Shown: piece after piece, positions 1-8,093 of the stretch
Position numbering within the stretch: the first letter of the stretch is position 1
Layout of the letters: the number at the start of each line of letters is the position of its first letter
Source of the DNA: Bacteroidia bacterium
GTDB lineage: Bacteria; Bacteroidota; Bacteroidia; Cytophagales; JAAEPT01
NCBI GenBank assembly: GCA_030431525.1
Contig: JAUIJC010000020.1
Location: 1 to 64,000, forward strand
Direction of reading: 5' to 3'
DNA: 64,000 nucleotides
Made by a program: the position numbers and the translations under genes
Notes under the pieces: model-generated
Databases searched by the model: none
The model's input: only the letters and a program-made list of their open reading frames with translations
Told to the model about the DNA's origin: nothing

Positions 1-1
1 C

Positions 2-1099
2 GATAAAAATGTGAGCAAGCTTAAAGGGTCCTTGTTGTTAAGGCTGTTGATATACTGCTTAGCCGGTTCTGAAGACATAAGTCAAAGGACCTTAGCAAAG
101 ATTTTCAACGAAGACCTGCTGTTTAAAACTCTTTTAGGTGACAATGACGTGCACATTGTCCACTCAGCCATCTCTGCTCGTATGGGAAAAATTCCAGTCG
201 ATTTCTTCCGTAAGGCTTTTGGTGAAATTCGCTCCAAGCTTAAGCCGCTACTTGAGAGCGATGAGGTTTCCGGTCTCTCCATTCTCCGAGCTGATTCGAC
301 CATGATTACGGATGTGACTGGAAGGATGCATGGAGGTATGGTCCATGCCAATTATGGGCATGAGAAAGGGAAACATATGGTGAAAGTAACTCTGTCCTAT
401 GACCAAGACGGCCCAAACGAGGTAGAGCTCTTCACGGACAATGCAGCCTTCAATGAGAACAGTACAATTCCCCAAGTGGTCAGAAGCTCTAAAGTTGCAG
501 ACAAAGATGGTGTGATAGCTGTTTTTGACAGGGGTGTTTCCGACAGGAAAATATTGGCGGGCATGGAAAGTTTTATTACCCGCATCAAGGATAAAAGTAG
601 GTATGAGGTGCAATACGAAATGTCTAATACCCGCGGCAGGAGGTATGGGGAACTGACAATGATGACTGACCAAGTCGTGTTCCTTTGGAGTCGGGGAAAA
701 ATCCTCAAAACCCCTTTCCGCTTGGTAAGGGCGTTGGACTCAAAAAAAGGAAAAAAATACCTCTTACTGACCAACAGGCTTGACCTTAAAGCCAAAGATG
801 TATTGAAAATCTATAGGAAACGATGGGACATAGAGGTATTGTTCCGTTTTCTCAAGCAGGAACTTGATCTCAAGAACATGATTTCCCTTAATAGAAATGG
901 AATGGAGGTATTCATTTACGCCATCTTAACAACGGCAATAATGGTAATGGCCATCAAGAAAAAACTTGGGATGGGATTTAAGGAAGCTAGGCAAACACTA
1001 ATCATCGCCTTGCAGAATTCTGCGGTACATTTAGTAGCAGTAAAAGCCCAAAGAGGTGACAGCATAACCAGAACCAATCAATGCATGATGAACCTGTAA
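2..1099 (+). CDS. IS4-family DDE transposase, 5' end cut by the window
   Basis: Catalyses cut-and-paste transposition of an IS4-type insertion sequence. Counting from the GTG at position 11 (362 residues), the DDE residues appear as D95 (RADSTM), D173 (VFDRGVSD) and E275 inside YRKRWDIEVLFRFLKQ, which is the Y-R-E-K signature of the IS4 family. The frame is open to the window edge (three codons before the GTG), so the true start probably lies upstream. A 7-bp hairpin (ATCCCTT/AAGGGAT) overlaps the stop region. The left terminal inverted repeat is outside the window, so the element boundaries and intactness cannot be judged. Confidence 0.85.
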   Translation, partial: DKNVSKLKGSLLLRLLIYCLAGSEDISQRTLAKIFNEDLLFKTLLGDNDVHIVHSAISARMGKIPVDFFRKAFGEIRSKLKPLLESDEVSGLSILRADSTMITDVTGRMHGGMVHANYGHEKGKHMVKVTLSYDQDGPNEVELFTDNAAFNENSTIPQVVRSSKVADKDGVIAVFDRGVSDRKILAGMESFITRIKDKSRYEVQYEMSNTRGRRYGELTMMTDQVVFLWSRGKILKTPFRLVRALDSKKGKKYLLLTNRLDLKAKDVLKIYRKRWDIEVLFRFLKQELDLKNMISLNRNGMEVFIYAILTTAIMVMAIKKKLGMGFKEARQTLIIALQNSAVHLVAVKAQRGDSITRTNQCMMNL

Positions 1100-1213
1100 T
1101 CCCTTCTAAAGGGATAGCTATGTCTATTCAGTTCCTAAGACATTAAATGATTGAGAGAGACACTGATTCTTTATCTATTCGGTCAAAACCCAATAGATTT
1201 TATCTTCTTGAAA

Positions 1214-1382
1214 AAAAACAAAATTTCAGGGGAAGCATTCATATATGCCTCTCCTGAAAAGTTTTGAACACGAGTGGTGTAAAACCACTCGTGTTCAAAA
1301 CTTTCTTTCAAAAACAAAATTTCAGGGGAAGCATTCATATATGCCTCTCCTGAAAAGTTTTGAACACGAGTGGTGTAAAACC
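1214..1382. repeat. Two copies of a 73-bp direct repeat with internal hairpins
   Basis: This fills most of the 336-bp gap between the transposase and rsmE. Copies at 1214-1286 and 1310-1382 (offset 96 bp) look identical by eye. Each holds an imperfect hairpin (TTTCAGGGGAAGC against its near-complement, first copy 1224-1259) and the arm GTTTTGAACACGAGTGGT. After the first copy the reverse complement of that arm follows, giving a perfect 18-bp stem at 1261-1278/1284-1301 with a 5-nt loop. The second copy lacks the partner arm. The element may be part of the IS end, or an intergenic repeat the IS landed beside. No gene is supported here. Confidence 0.85.
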
Positions 1383-1435
1383 CGACGTTACGGAGTAGCC
1401 GTAGTTTCAAAAACCTATGGCGCCAGTGCAGTAGC

Positions 1436-2131
1436 TCACCAATGCAACAAATTTAACATCAACACCCCCGCAACCCCAGCAGTCTCAGTCCTCAATCGTG
1501 AAGGGCCGAGCGTTACAGGCTTGAAGTCATTTTCATAGGCCAGTGAAATCTCATTGGGGGAAAAGTCGCCCTCTGGGCCAATCAGCAGGCAGTAATCTGC
1601 CTTGGAATGATCAAGGTTCTGAATAGTGTGGCGTTCACCTTCCTCCAAATGGGCAATCATTTTGGAGGCGTTCCCACAGTTCTGAACAAACTCTTTGATC
1701 GAAACCAGCTCATTCAATTTTGGGAGAGACGCCTTGAGGGATTGCTTCATGGCTGAAACGGCAATGCGTTCCATGCGATCCATTTTCAAGGTTTTTCGCT
1801 CAGAATGGTCGCAAAGCAAAAAGCTGATTTCATCCACACCCATTTCAATGGCTTTCTCAACGAACCATTCCGTGCGGTCAATGTTCTTGGTAGGGGCAAT
1901 GGCCAAGTGAACGTAGTGCGGTTTCTTCTCCTCGTGTCTTTCCTCAATAATCTCAATCCCACATTTTTTGTGATGCGGGTTTACCACTTTGCAGGTATAC
2001 CAACCACCTTTTCCATCAATGACGGTAATTTCATCTCCTTGCTTCAGGCGTAAGACCTTTACACAATGACGGGATTCATCTTCGGGAAGAATCTTGGAAG
2101 TAGAAATTTCGGGATGGTAGAAGAGGTGCAT
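1436..2131 (-). CDS. rsmE: 16S rRNA (uracil-1498-N3)-methyltransferase RsmE
   Basis: Methylates N3 of U1498 in the decoding region of 16S rRNA using S-adenosylmethionine. The 231-residue protein has the N-terminal PUA-like region (SRHCVKVLRLKQGD) and a C-terminal SPOUT knot. The knot motifs IGPEGDFS and LGPSRLRTETAG form the SAM site, and length is normal for the family. I chose the ATG at 2131 (MHLFYHPEIS) over an in-frame TTG nine codons upstream, because family members begin at this segment. It lies downstream of the exonuclease gene on the same strand but is separated from it by a palindromic element. Confidence 0.95.
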   Translation of the reverse strand: MHLFYHPEISTSKILPEDESRHCVKVLRLKQGDEITVIDGKGGWYTCKVVNPHHKKCGIEIIEERHEEKKPHYVHLAIAPTKNIDRTEWFVEKAIEMGVDEISFLLCDHSERKTLKMDRMERIAVSAMKQSLKASLPKLNELVSIKEFVQNCGNASKMIAHLEEGERHTIQNLDHSKADYCLLIGPEGDFSPNEISLAYENDFKPVTLGPSRLRTETAGVAGVLMLNLLHW

Positions 2132-2164
2132 GGGTAATTGAAGTTCAGACTTTGACAAAAGTAT

Positions 2165-2214
2165 CAGGCATCAAGTATCATGACCGCATTGTGGGTCTTG
2201 CTACTTGATACCTG
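2165..2214. repeat. REP-like imperfect palindrome
   Basis: CAGGCATCAAGTA (2165-2177) pairs with TACTTGATACCTG (2202-2214) with one mismatch. The enclosed TGACC/GGGTC can extend the fold. Extra GTATC/GATAC copies flank it (2161-2165 and about 2222-2227). It sits between two minus-strand genes. A role as a transcript-stabilising or terminating structure, or a REP element, is inferred. Confidence 0.6.
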
Positions 2215-2239
2215 TGTCCTTTGATACCTTTCTTCAGAT

Positions 2240-3043
2240 TTATTTGCCAGTCAAAGCACGCATACGAATGCGGGTCAAAGCGCGCTTGGTATCCATTGGG
2301 AAGTCGCCTTTCATCATCCAGTCGTAATAGCCTGGTTCCTTCGCCAATACGGATTCCACCGTTTGGCCCTTGAACTTACCAAAGTTGAAGACTTCCTCAC
2401 CCTTATCATTGTAAGCGAAACGTCCCGCCAAATCCACAAATTTCGAGGCGGTCAACCCGTGCAAGGCATCAATGTCATTGACGATTGGAGCTTTTTCCTC
2501 ACCGTCCATTTCAATGGTTACCCCCTCATAGCGCTCCACTTGTGCCTTCAATACCTCAAGCGTTGCCTGAGTATCTGCCAAGGCGCTGTGAGCGTTGTCT
2601 AAGCTCTTACCACAGAAATATTTGTAAGCGGCCTTAAGCGTGCGTGGCTCCATCAAATAGAAGATGTGCTGGGCATCCACGATGCGGTGGCGAGTAGGGT
2701 CGAAGTTGATTTCCGAGCGAGAAAACTCCTCGTTCAAAACTGGCACGTCGAAACGCAGGAGGTTGTATCCTGCCAGGTCACAATCTTCTATGAAACGCAG
2801 AATTTCCATGGCCACCTCCTTGAAGTTTGGCTCATCCTTAACGTCCATGTCCGTGATGCCATGCACCTCAGTGGATTCCTTTGGAATCGGCATCTCAGGG
2901 TTCACACGGCCACTGATGCTGACCTGGCTTTCGTCGGGCATCAATTTGATGAATGCGTATTCAATGATGCGGTCCTTGCTTGGGTTTGTTCCCGTCGTTT
3001 CAAGGTCGAAGAAAACCAATGGACGTTTTAGGTTGAGTTTCAT
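2240..3043 (-). CDS. DnaQ-like 3'-5' exonuclease
   Basis: A DEDDh-type exonuclease of 267 residues. Exo I is FFDLETTGT (around residue 11), Exo II is AGYNLLRFDVPVL (around 93), and Exo III is AHSALADTQAT (around 152), carrying the catalytic His and Asp. The C-terminal 65 residues (FNFGKFKGQTVESV...YYDWMMKGDFP) are a small extra domain often appended to such exonucleases in Bacteroidota. It is separate from the exonuclease domain fused to DnaE in this window, so it probably acts in repair or RNA/DNA end trimming rather than replicative proofreading. The exact substrate cannot be told from sequence. Confidence 0.85.
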   Translation of the reverse strand: MKLNLKRPLVFFDLETTGTNPSKDRIIEYAFIKLMPDESQVSISGRVNPEMPIPKESTEVHGITDMDVKDEPNFKEVAMEILRFIEDCDLAGYNLLRFDVPVLNEEFSRSEINFDPTRHRIVDAQHIFYLMEPRTLKAAYKYFCGKSLDNAHSALADTQATLEVLKAQVERYEGVTIEMDGEEKAPIVNDIDALHGLTASKFVDLAGRFAYNDKGEEVFNFGKFKGQTVESVLAKEPGYYDWMMKGDFPMDTKRALTRIRMRALTGK

Positions 3044-3140
3044 AAAGTGGTGAATATGGAATAAGAAGACTTCCTGTAAAGGAGCCTAATCTTTAGCGTG
3101 TGCGTGAAATCAAAACTGATTGCAAACATACAAAAGAAAA

Positions 3141-3172
3141 CGCCCTCCATCCGAAAAATTGGATGGAGGGCG
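3141..3172 (-). terminator. Rho-independent terminator after the M48 peptidase gene
   Basis: A 12-bp stem CGCCCTCCATCC/GGATGGAGGGCG (3141-3152/3161-3172) with an 8-nt loop. On the minus strand it is followed by GTTTTCTTTT. It lies just past the stop of the minus-strand peptidase gene. Confidence 0.85.
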
Positions 3173-3184
3173 TTTGTTTCAAAT

Positions 3185-3197
3185 CCCCAAATTGGGG
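3185..3197. promoter_or_regulatory. Palindromic CCCCAAATTGGGG element
   Basis: A palindrome with AT-rich flanks (TCAAAT on the left, TTTA on the right) between the peptidase stop codon and its terminator. The same core, reverse-complemented, recurs at 61520-61532 upstream of parA, and related cores lie at 61450 and inside parB. It could be a protein-binding site shared with the partition locus or a dispersed repeat. Confidence 0.4.
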
Positions 3198-3208
3198 TTT
3201 AGATAGTA

Positions 3209-4012
3209 TTAAAGGCTGTTTTGGAAGCTTACCCAGCTGTTGGAGTACTCTTCATCTTTTTCCGTTCCGCAACTTTTGGAATCAGCTTCGGCTTTGATAT
3301 CCTCAACACGGTTTTCCGGTGATGGGTGAGTGCTTAGGAATTCCTCCAAGGCAGATTGTGAGCCGTTTTCATCCAAGATTTTCTCAAAGAAGCTTGCAGC
3401 ACCGTCTGCGTGGTAATCGGTAGGGCAGAGGTACTTTACCGAATACTCATCTGCCTCAGCTTCATGGGAACGACTGAATTGTAATTGGGTGAGGTTGGAC
3501 AGGAGGGCGGCTAATTGTGATTCGCTGGCGTCTCCTGCTGCAACAGTTAAGAGGAGTTGCAGGCCTAAAGCCTGTTGCATTTGGCGGGTAGAGTGACGCT
3601 GATCAGCATGTGCAATCTCATGGCCAAGTACTCCGGCAAAATCACTTTCCTTGTCAAGGTATTTTATGATTCCGGTGTACACATAAATGTATCCTCCTGG
3701 AGCGGCAAAAGCATTTAAGGTGTTATCATCATCAATGATGGTGACTTTCCATTCAAAATCATCTTTGTGAACAACCTCTCCAGAATTAAGGATGTTGTCT
3801 CGAATTCGACGAAGGTGGCCATATGCGTCTGGGTGAGTGGTCTCATCCAAAATGGGATATTCGCTTGGCTTTGATTGAATCTCCTGATCCAATTGAGCAC
3901 CAAGTTGTTTGTCCTGAGATAGGGGAATCAACACAAACCCGCCTCCATCTTTTTTACACGCACCAAGGCCAAGCAAACCAGTGAATGCCAGCCCGTATAG
4001 TAATTTTTTCAT
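3209..4012 (-). CDS. M48-family metalloprotease lipoprotein
   Basis: A 267-residue zinc protease predicted to be anchored as a lipoprotein. It starts with a type II signal peptide ending LGLGAC (Cys about residue 19). The zinc site is HEIAHADQRHS (HExxH), with the third ligand in EAEADEYSVKYL. These features match periplasmic BepA/LoiP-like proteases that handle outer-membrane protein quality control, which is the likely role. An upstream in-frame start at 4090 adds 26 residues ahead of the signal peptide and is rejected. A terminator follows the gene. Confidence 0.9.
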   Translation of the reverse strand: MKKLLYGLAFTGLLGLGACKKDGGGFVLIPLSQDKQLGAQLDQEIQSKPSEYPILDETTHPDAYGHLRRIRDNILNSGEVVHKDDFEWKVTIIDDDNTLNAFAAPGGYIYVYTGIIKYLDKESDFAGVLGHEIAHADQRHSTRQMQQALGLQLLLTVAAGDASESQLAALLSNLTQLQFSRSHEAEADEYSVKYLCPTDYHADGAASFFEKILDENGSQSALEEFLSTHPSPENRVEDIKAEADSKSCGTEKDEEYSNSWVSFQNSL

Positions 4013-4101
4013 AACAAGATTGAATTCAGTAAGGAAACATTTCCTACCAAAATGGGTTCCAAAAATAGGGAAATTCCACTGCAATGTCATTTAACATTTT
4101 T

Positions 4102-4126
4102 GGTATATCGCAATATTAAAATAAAA
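4102..4126. promoter_or_regulatory. Repeated motif TATATCGCAATATTAAAATA, first copy
   Basis: A 25-nt sequence (core as named) that recurs exactly at 55801-55825. Both copies are preceded by AACATTT a few bases upstream. Similar sequences occur upstream of mnmA (about 58525) and of the arsR-like gene (about 48305). This copy is about 90 bp upstream of the M48 peptidase start, within the 305-bp divergent region (4013-4317) that also serves the AAA ATPase. Nothing else stands out in that gap. Confidence 0.4.
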
Positions 4127-4317
4127 TTTAGCTCGATGTAAAGTATGCGGAACAGAAGGGTAAATTCCTTACATTGGTTTGAATTTTGGTGGAGGGAGAG
4201 ACGGAGTTGGTAAAAACTATTCTTACTGGTTCACCAAAAGGACAAGCAGATGAATTGAGCTTAGACTTCTCAAGTTGCTTAGAAGGGAGGATTTTAGTGT
4301 ATTATCATTTTTTTTAG

Positions 4318-5487
4318 ATGCGAAATTTCAAAACTACAGCCTATACAGATTTTTACGTTGGGGACTATGACCATTTGAACCACTTTGTGGAGCAGAAAGG
4401 CCACTTCCCCTTTGTGACCACCTTTAATGACCACGACTGGGAAGACAACAGTTTGATGGCTGAGAAGCTGTATAGAAAATTAGAGCTTGAGGCCAAGCTC
4501 ATCCATAAACACGAACGCTACCGTAAAGGTGAGGCAATGTCCTTCACCTTTGAGTTTCCTGATGGGACGCTCGTTGCCGTTGAGGGCACTTATTTGACAG
4601 ATTCGAAAAACCTGCCCGAGGTTGAGGATGACTTTGTGACGAAGGGCAAAGTGCGTGTCGTCCGTATGCTTCATGTTTTTCATGCGGAGGAAAAATTACC
4701 TGAAAAGATCAATGAGCTGATTTTTCAGAGTTTTACCGTTTTCAAAAAGCGTCCGAGCATTTCCTTGGTGGCCAGAAGCCAAAGTGGTTTCTACCTCAAG
4801 TTCATGGAGTTGGATGCTTCGGAGATTTCCACTGATTTGGATCTCTATTATGGAGATGGGTTTTCGGAGTTCCATCGCCTGTTTCTCAATCGTCTTTCCA
4901 AAACCAGCAAAGGCATCGCCCTGTTGCACGGTGATCCGGGTACGGGAAAAACCTGTTACATCAAACGCCTGCTTGTGGACCTGCTTGAGCGGATCGACAA
5001 ACGAATCATCTTGGTGCCAACCAATTTGGTAGCTTACCTGATTGAGCCAGAATTCAACTCCTTTTTATTGGAGGAAGTCCGCGATGATGACCAAGAGGAA
5101 GGAAAGGGGACCATTTTGGTTATTGAAGATGCCGAGGCCGTGTTACAACGCCGTGAAGGTGGAATGAATTCCCAAAGCACTTCAAACATCCTAAACCTAA
5201 CGGACGGGCTGTTGAACGATGTGTTTGATATGCAGGTGATTGCCACCTACAATTCAGCTGATGATATCATTGACCCTGCCATTCTTCGTGAGAAACGCCT
5301 AATGGCCAAAAGGAATTTCGGGAAGCTGGGTGTTGAAGAGGCGAAAAAGTTGGCTACTCATATTGGCGCTCATTCCAAAAACGTAAAGGCCCCAATGTCC
5401 ATAGCGGAGATTTACGCCATGTTGGAGCGTGAAGAGAATGAGATTTTGATTGGCAAGACAAAGCCTGAGAATCGGATTGGTTTTTAG
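4318..5487 (+). CDS. AAA-family ATPase, BCS1/FtsH-like core
   Basis: A 389-residue protein with a roughly 190-residue N-terminal region of unknown fold and a C-terminal AAA module. Walker A is GDPGTGKT (around residue 205), Walker B is ILVIEDAE (around 264), and sensor I lies in QVIATYNSADD. No signal peptide or transmembrane segment is visible, so it is probably cytosolic. The family is annotated only as AAA ATPase in Bacteroidota, and its substrate is unknown. It stands alone, with pbp1A 90 bp downstream on the same strand. Confidence 0.8.
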   Translation: MRNFKTTAYTDFYVGDYDHLNHFVEQKGHFPFVTTFNDHDWEDNSLMAEKLYRKLELEAKLIHKHERYRKGEAMSFTFEFPDGTLVAVEGTYLTDSKNLPEVEDDFVTKGKVRVVRMLHVFHAEEKLPEKINELIFQSFTVFKKRPSISLVARSQSGFYLKFMELDASEISTDLDLYYGDGFSEFHRLFLNRLSKTSKGIALLHGDPGTGKTCYIKRLLVDLLERIDKRIILVPTNLVAYLIEPEFNSFLLEEVRDDDQEEGKGTILVIEDAEAVLQRREGGMNSQSTSNILNLTDGLLNDVFDMQVIATYNSADDIIDPAILREKRLMAKRNFGKLGVEEAKKLATHIGAHSKNVKAPMSIAEIYAMLEREENEILIGKTKPENRIGF

Positions 5488-5576
5488 TTCTTTAAAAAGT
5501 CAATGATAGCCGAACTTTAAGGCCATAGGATTGTTGGGATGCAGAACAACGCATTTCATAGATATATCCTTGGCTG

Positions 5577-7997
5577 ATGACCTCAACCTCTACTGATCCT
5601 TCTGCCAATTCTTCATCGACTTTATTTCAACGACTGGTACCATCGGGTATCGGTCGTTTTGTTATAAAATTGGTTTTCTGGCCTACTCTCGTTGCGGTAA
5701 TTGGCGTTTTGATGACCGTACTGGGCTTGTATTGGGCTGTCCATTCTGGGCAATACGGCAAGCTTCCAACAAGCGAGGAACTTGTGGAAAGAGCGACAGC
5801 ACTTCCCCAAGCCTCTGAGATTTATTCCTCAGACGGGGTTTTGTTGGGCCGTTTCTACCTTGAGAATAGGACCAATATCGGTTACAAAGAAATTCCGCAA
5901 AAGCTCCTCAATGCCTTGCTGGCCACGGAGGATATCCGATTTTTTGAACATAGCGGGATTGATTACAAAAGTTTCATTCGTGTCTTTTTCAGGACGGTAG
6001 TTCTTGGTGATCCTTCCGGTGGTGGGGGAAGCACCATCAGCCAGCAGTTGATTAAAAACCTTTATCCTAGGGAGGATCATGGCCGGTATTCGCTGGTGGT
6101 GAACAAATTCAGGGAAATCATTTTGGCAGGGCGATTAGAGGAAGCCTATGACAAAAAGCAGATTCTTGTTTCCTATTTGAATACTGTTCCATTTGGCGAG
6201 TCGGCATTTGGGATTCGCGTGGCATCGCTTCGTTATTTTTCAAAGGAACCCATGGAGTTGGATTGGCAAGAATCGGCCACGCTCGTGGGGATGCTGAAAG
6301 GAAACTCGGCCTACAATCCAAGGCGTTATCCCGAAAAGGCTAAGGAGCGAAGAAATATCGTTTTGGCCCAATTGGCAAAGTATGGTTTCCTTTCCCAGAC
6401 GGAGGCCGAAAAGTTTCAAGAAGCACCTATTCAGCTTCAGTACAACCGTCTGGATACTCATGATGGCATGGCCACCTATTTCCGTGAGGCACTCAGGATG
6501 CATGCCGACAGGTATTTGGGAGGTTTGAGTAAGGAGTCAGGGAAGGGTTTTAATCCTTATACCGACGGACTAAAGATTCACACAACGCTGAACAGCCGAA
6601 TGCAGGCCATGGCTGAGGAGGCCGTGGAGTATCATTTGGATACCCTCCAGAAAGTCTTTAACCAGCAGTTGGCAAAACGTCCAAAGTATTGGAAACCAAT
6701 TTTGAGAAAGTTGGTCAGCCAAACGAATCGTTATAAACGGTTTGAAAAATCGGGTATTCCCGAGGAGCAAATTTGGGATAGTTTAGCTGTTGCCATTCCT
6801 TCCACCTTGTTTATCAATGGCAGGGAAATGGACACGCTCATCAGTCCTTTTGATTCCGCAGTTCATTATTTCACTTCATTGCAAGCTGGTTTTATGGCGA
6901 TAAACCCAAAGAATGGGGAAGTGATGGCTTGGGTGGGCGGTAATGATCTGCGGAACCACGCCTATGACCATGTGCTGGCCAAGCGCCAAGTGGGTTCTAC
7001 TTTTAAGCCGATTGTGTATGCCAATGCCCTGATGCAGGGGATTGAACCATGCGAGTTGGTCGGCAATTATAGAAGGAATTACGGCGGTTGGTCACCGCGA
7101 AATGCTGATGGGAAATATGGTGGCTTTTATTCGGTGAAAGGCGGTTTGGCCAATTCAGTGAATACTGTGACCGTTGAGATGATACGGCGAGGAAATGTGG
7201 ACAGCGTCATTGCGCTTACCCGTGCCATGGGCATTACTGCTCCTCTGCCAAGGAACCTGACGCTTGCTTTGGGAACGGCTTCCATTTCGCTCTATGAAAT
7301 GGTGGGAGCGTATTCGGTATTTGCCGGTGAAGGTATTTACAGAGAACCTGTGATTGTTGCATCCATCGAGGACAAGAAAGGCAGGTTGATTTATCGCGGG
7401 GATCAGGGAAAACAGGCAAAAGTGATGGAGCCAGATTACGCCCGCATGGTCACGGATATGTTGCAGGCGGTAGTGGACAGCGGTACCGCTCGTCGATTGC
7501 GTTTCCGTTATGGTTTTGAGGAGCCTATCGCAGGAAAGACGGGGACCACCCAAAAGCAACGCGATGGCTGGTTTATTGGCTATACGCCAAACCTGTTGGC
7601 AGGAGTGTGGGTCGGGGCTGATAATCCAAGCGTGCATTTTACCTCCATGCATTACGGTCAGGGGGCAAATACCGCTTTGCCGATTTGGGCAGAGTTCTTT
7701 AAGCGAAGCAAAGAAGATCCCTACATGGGCAAACAACTGGTAGGAGAATTTTCTGCTTCGGAACTAACCTGTCCACTTTATTCGCGAGTGGGAAATGGAA
7801 AACGGAGACAGAAAAAGGCGCTGGCGGATTCCTTAAAAAAGCCACAGGAAACGATTGCTTCTCCACTGTTACGTTATCATGAGGAGCATTACCCCAAGGG
7901 ACTGCCTTTCTCGGAAAGACATCCAATGCCTTCAATTGGTGAAAAGGAAGATTCCAAGCAACGCCACCGAACGGGGTTGGAATGGTGGAAAAAATAA
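5577..7997 (+). CDS. Class A penicillin-binding protein (PBP1A type)
   Basis: A bifunctional peptidoglycan synthase of 806 residues. It has one N-terminal membrane segment (about residues 28-55). The GT51 glycosyltransferase domain follows, with the catalytic Glu in LLATEDIRFFEHSG (E118) and the GGGGSTISQQL motif (148-158). The C-terminal transpeptidase has S474-T-F-K477, an SVN motif (NSVNTVTVEM) and KTGTTQ (around residue 655). All catalytic motifs are intact. A close paralogue lies at 36951-39365. The gene is followed by a strong terminator and converges on the helicase gene. Confidence 0.95.
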   Translation: MTSTSTDPSANSSSTLFQRLVPSGIGRFVIKLVFWPTLVAVIGVLMTVLGLYWAVHSGQYGKLPTSEELVERATALPQASEIYSSDGVLLGRFYLENRTNIGYKEIPQKLLNALLATEDIRFFEHSGIDYKSFIRVFFRTVVLGDPSGGGGSTISQQLIKNLYPREDHGRYSLVVNKFREIILAGRLEEAYDKKQILVSYLNTVPFGESAFGIRVASLRYFSKEPMELDWQESATLVGMLKGNSAYNPRRYPEKAKERRNIVLAQLAKYGFLSQTEAEKFQEAPIQLQYNRLDTHDGMATYFREALRMHADRYLGGLSKESGKGFNPYTDGLKIHTTLNSRMQAMAEEAVEYHLDTLQKVFNQQLAKRPKYWKPILRKLVSQTNRYKRFEKSGIPEEQIWDSLAVAIPSTLFINGREMDTLISPFDSAVHYFTSLQAGFMAINPKNGEVMAWVGGNDLRNHAYDHVLAKRQVGSTFKPIVYANALMQGIEPCELVGNYRRNYGGWSPRNADGKYGGFYSVKGGLANSVNTVTVEMIRRGNVDSVIALTRAMGITAPLPRNLTLALGTASISLYEMVGAYSVFAGEGIYREPVIVASIEDKKGRLIYRGDQGKQAKVMEPDYARMVTDMLQAVVDSGTARRLRFRYGFEEPIAGKTGTTQKQRDGWFIGYTPNLLAGVWVGADNPSVHFTSMHYGQGANTALPIWAEFFKRSKEDPYMGKQLVGEFSASELTCPLYSRVGNGKRRQKKALADSLKKPQETIASPLLRYHEEHYPKGLPFSERHPMPSIGEKEDSKQRHRTGLEWWKK

Positions 7998-8057
7998 GCT
8001 GGAACAACCCTTCTTACAAAGTTTCAAAATCGTAGCCCTGAAAGGGCGATTCTTCTC

Positions 8058-8087
8058 AGCGAAGGACGCAAGTCCTTCGCTTTTTTT
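8058..8087 (+). terminator. Rho-independent terminator after pbp1A
   Basis: A perfect 10-bp stem AGCGAAGGAC/GTCCTTCGCT with a GCAA tetraloop, followed by a T-run. It separates the converging PBP and helicase genes. Confidence 0.9.
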
Positions 8088-8093
8088 GGATGC

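Noticed and set aside
1183-1538. Frames with an internally repeated peptide next to the IS
   Set aside because: They follow the duplicated 73-bp non-coding repeat and have no family likeness.
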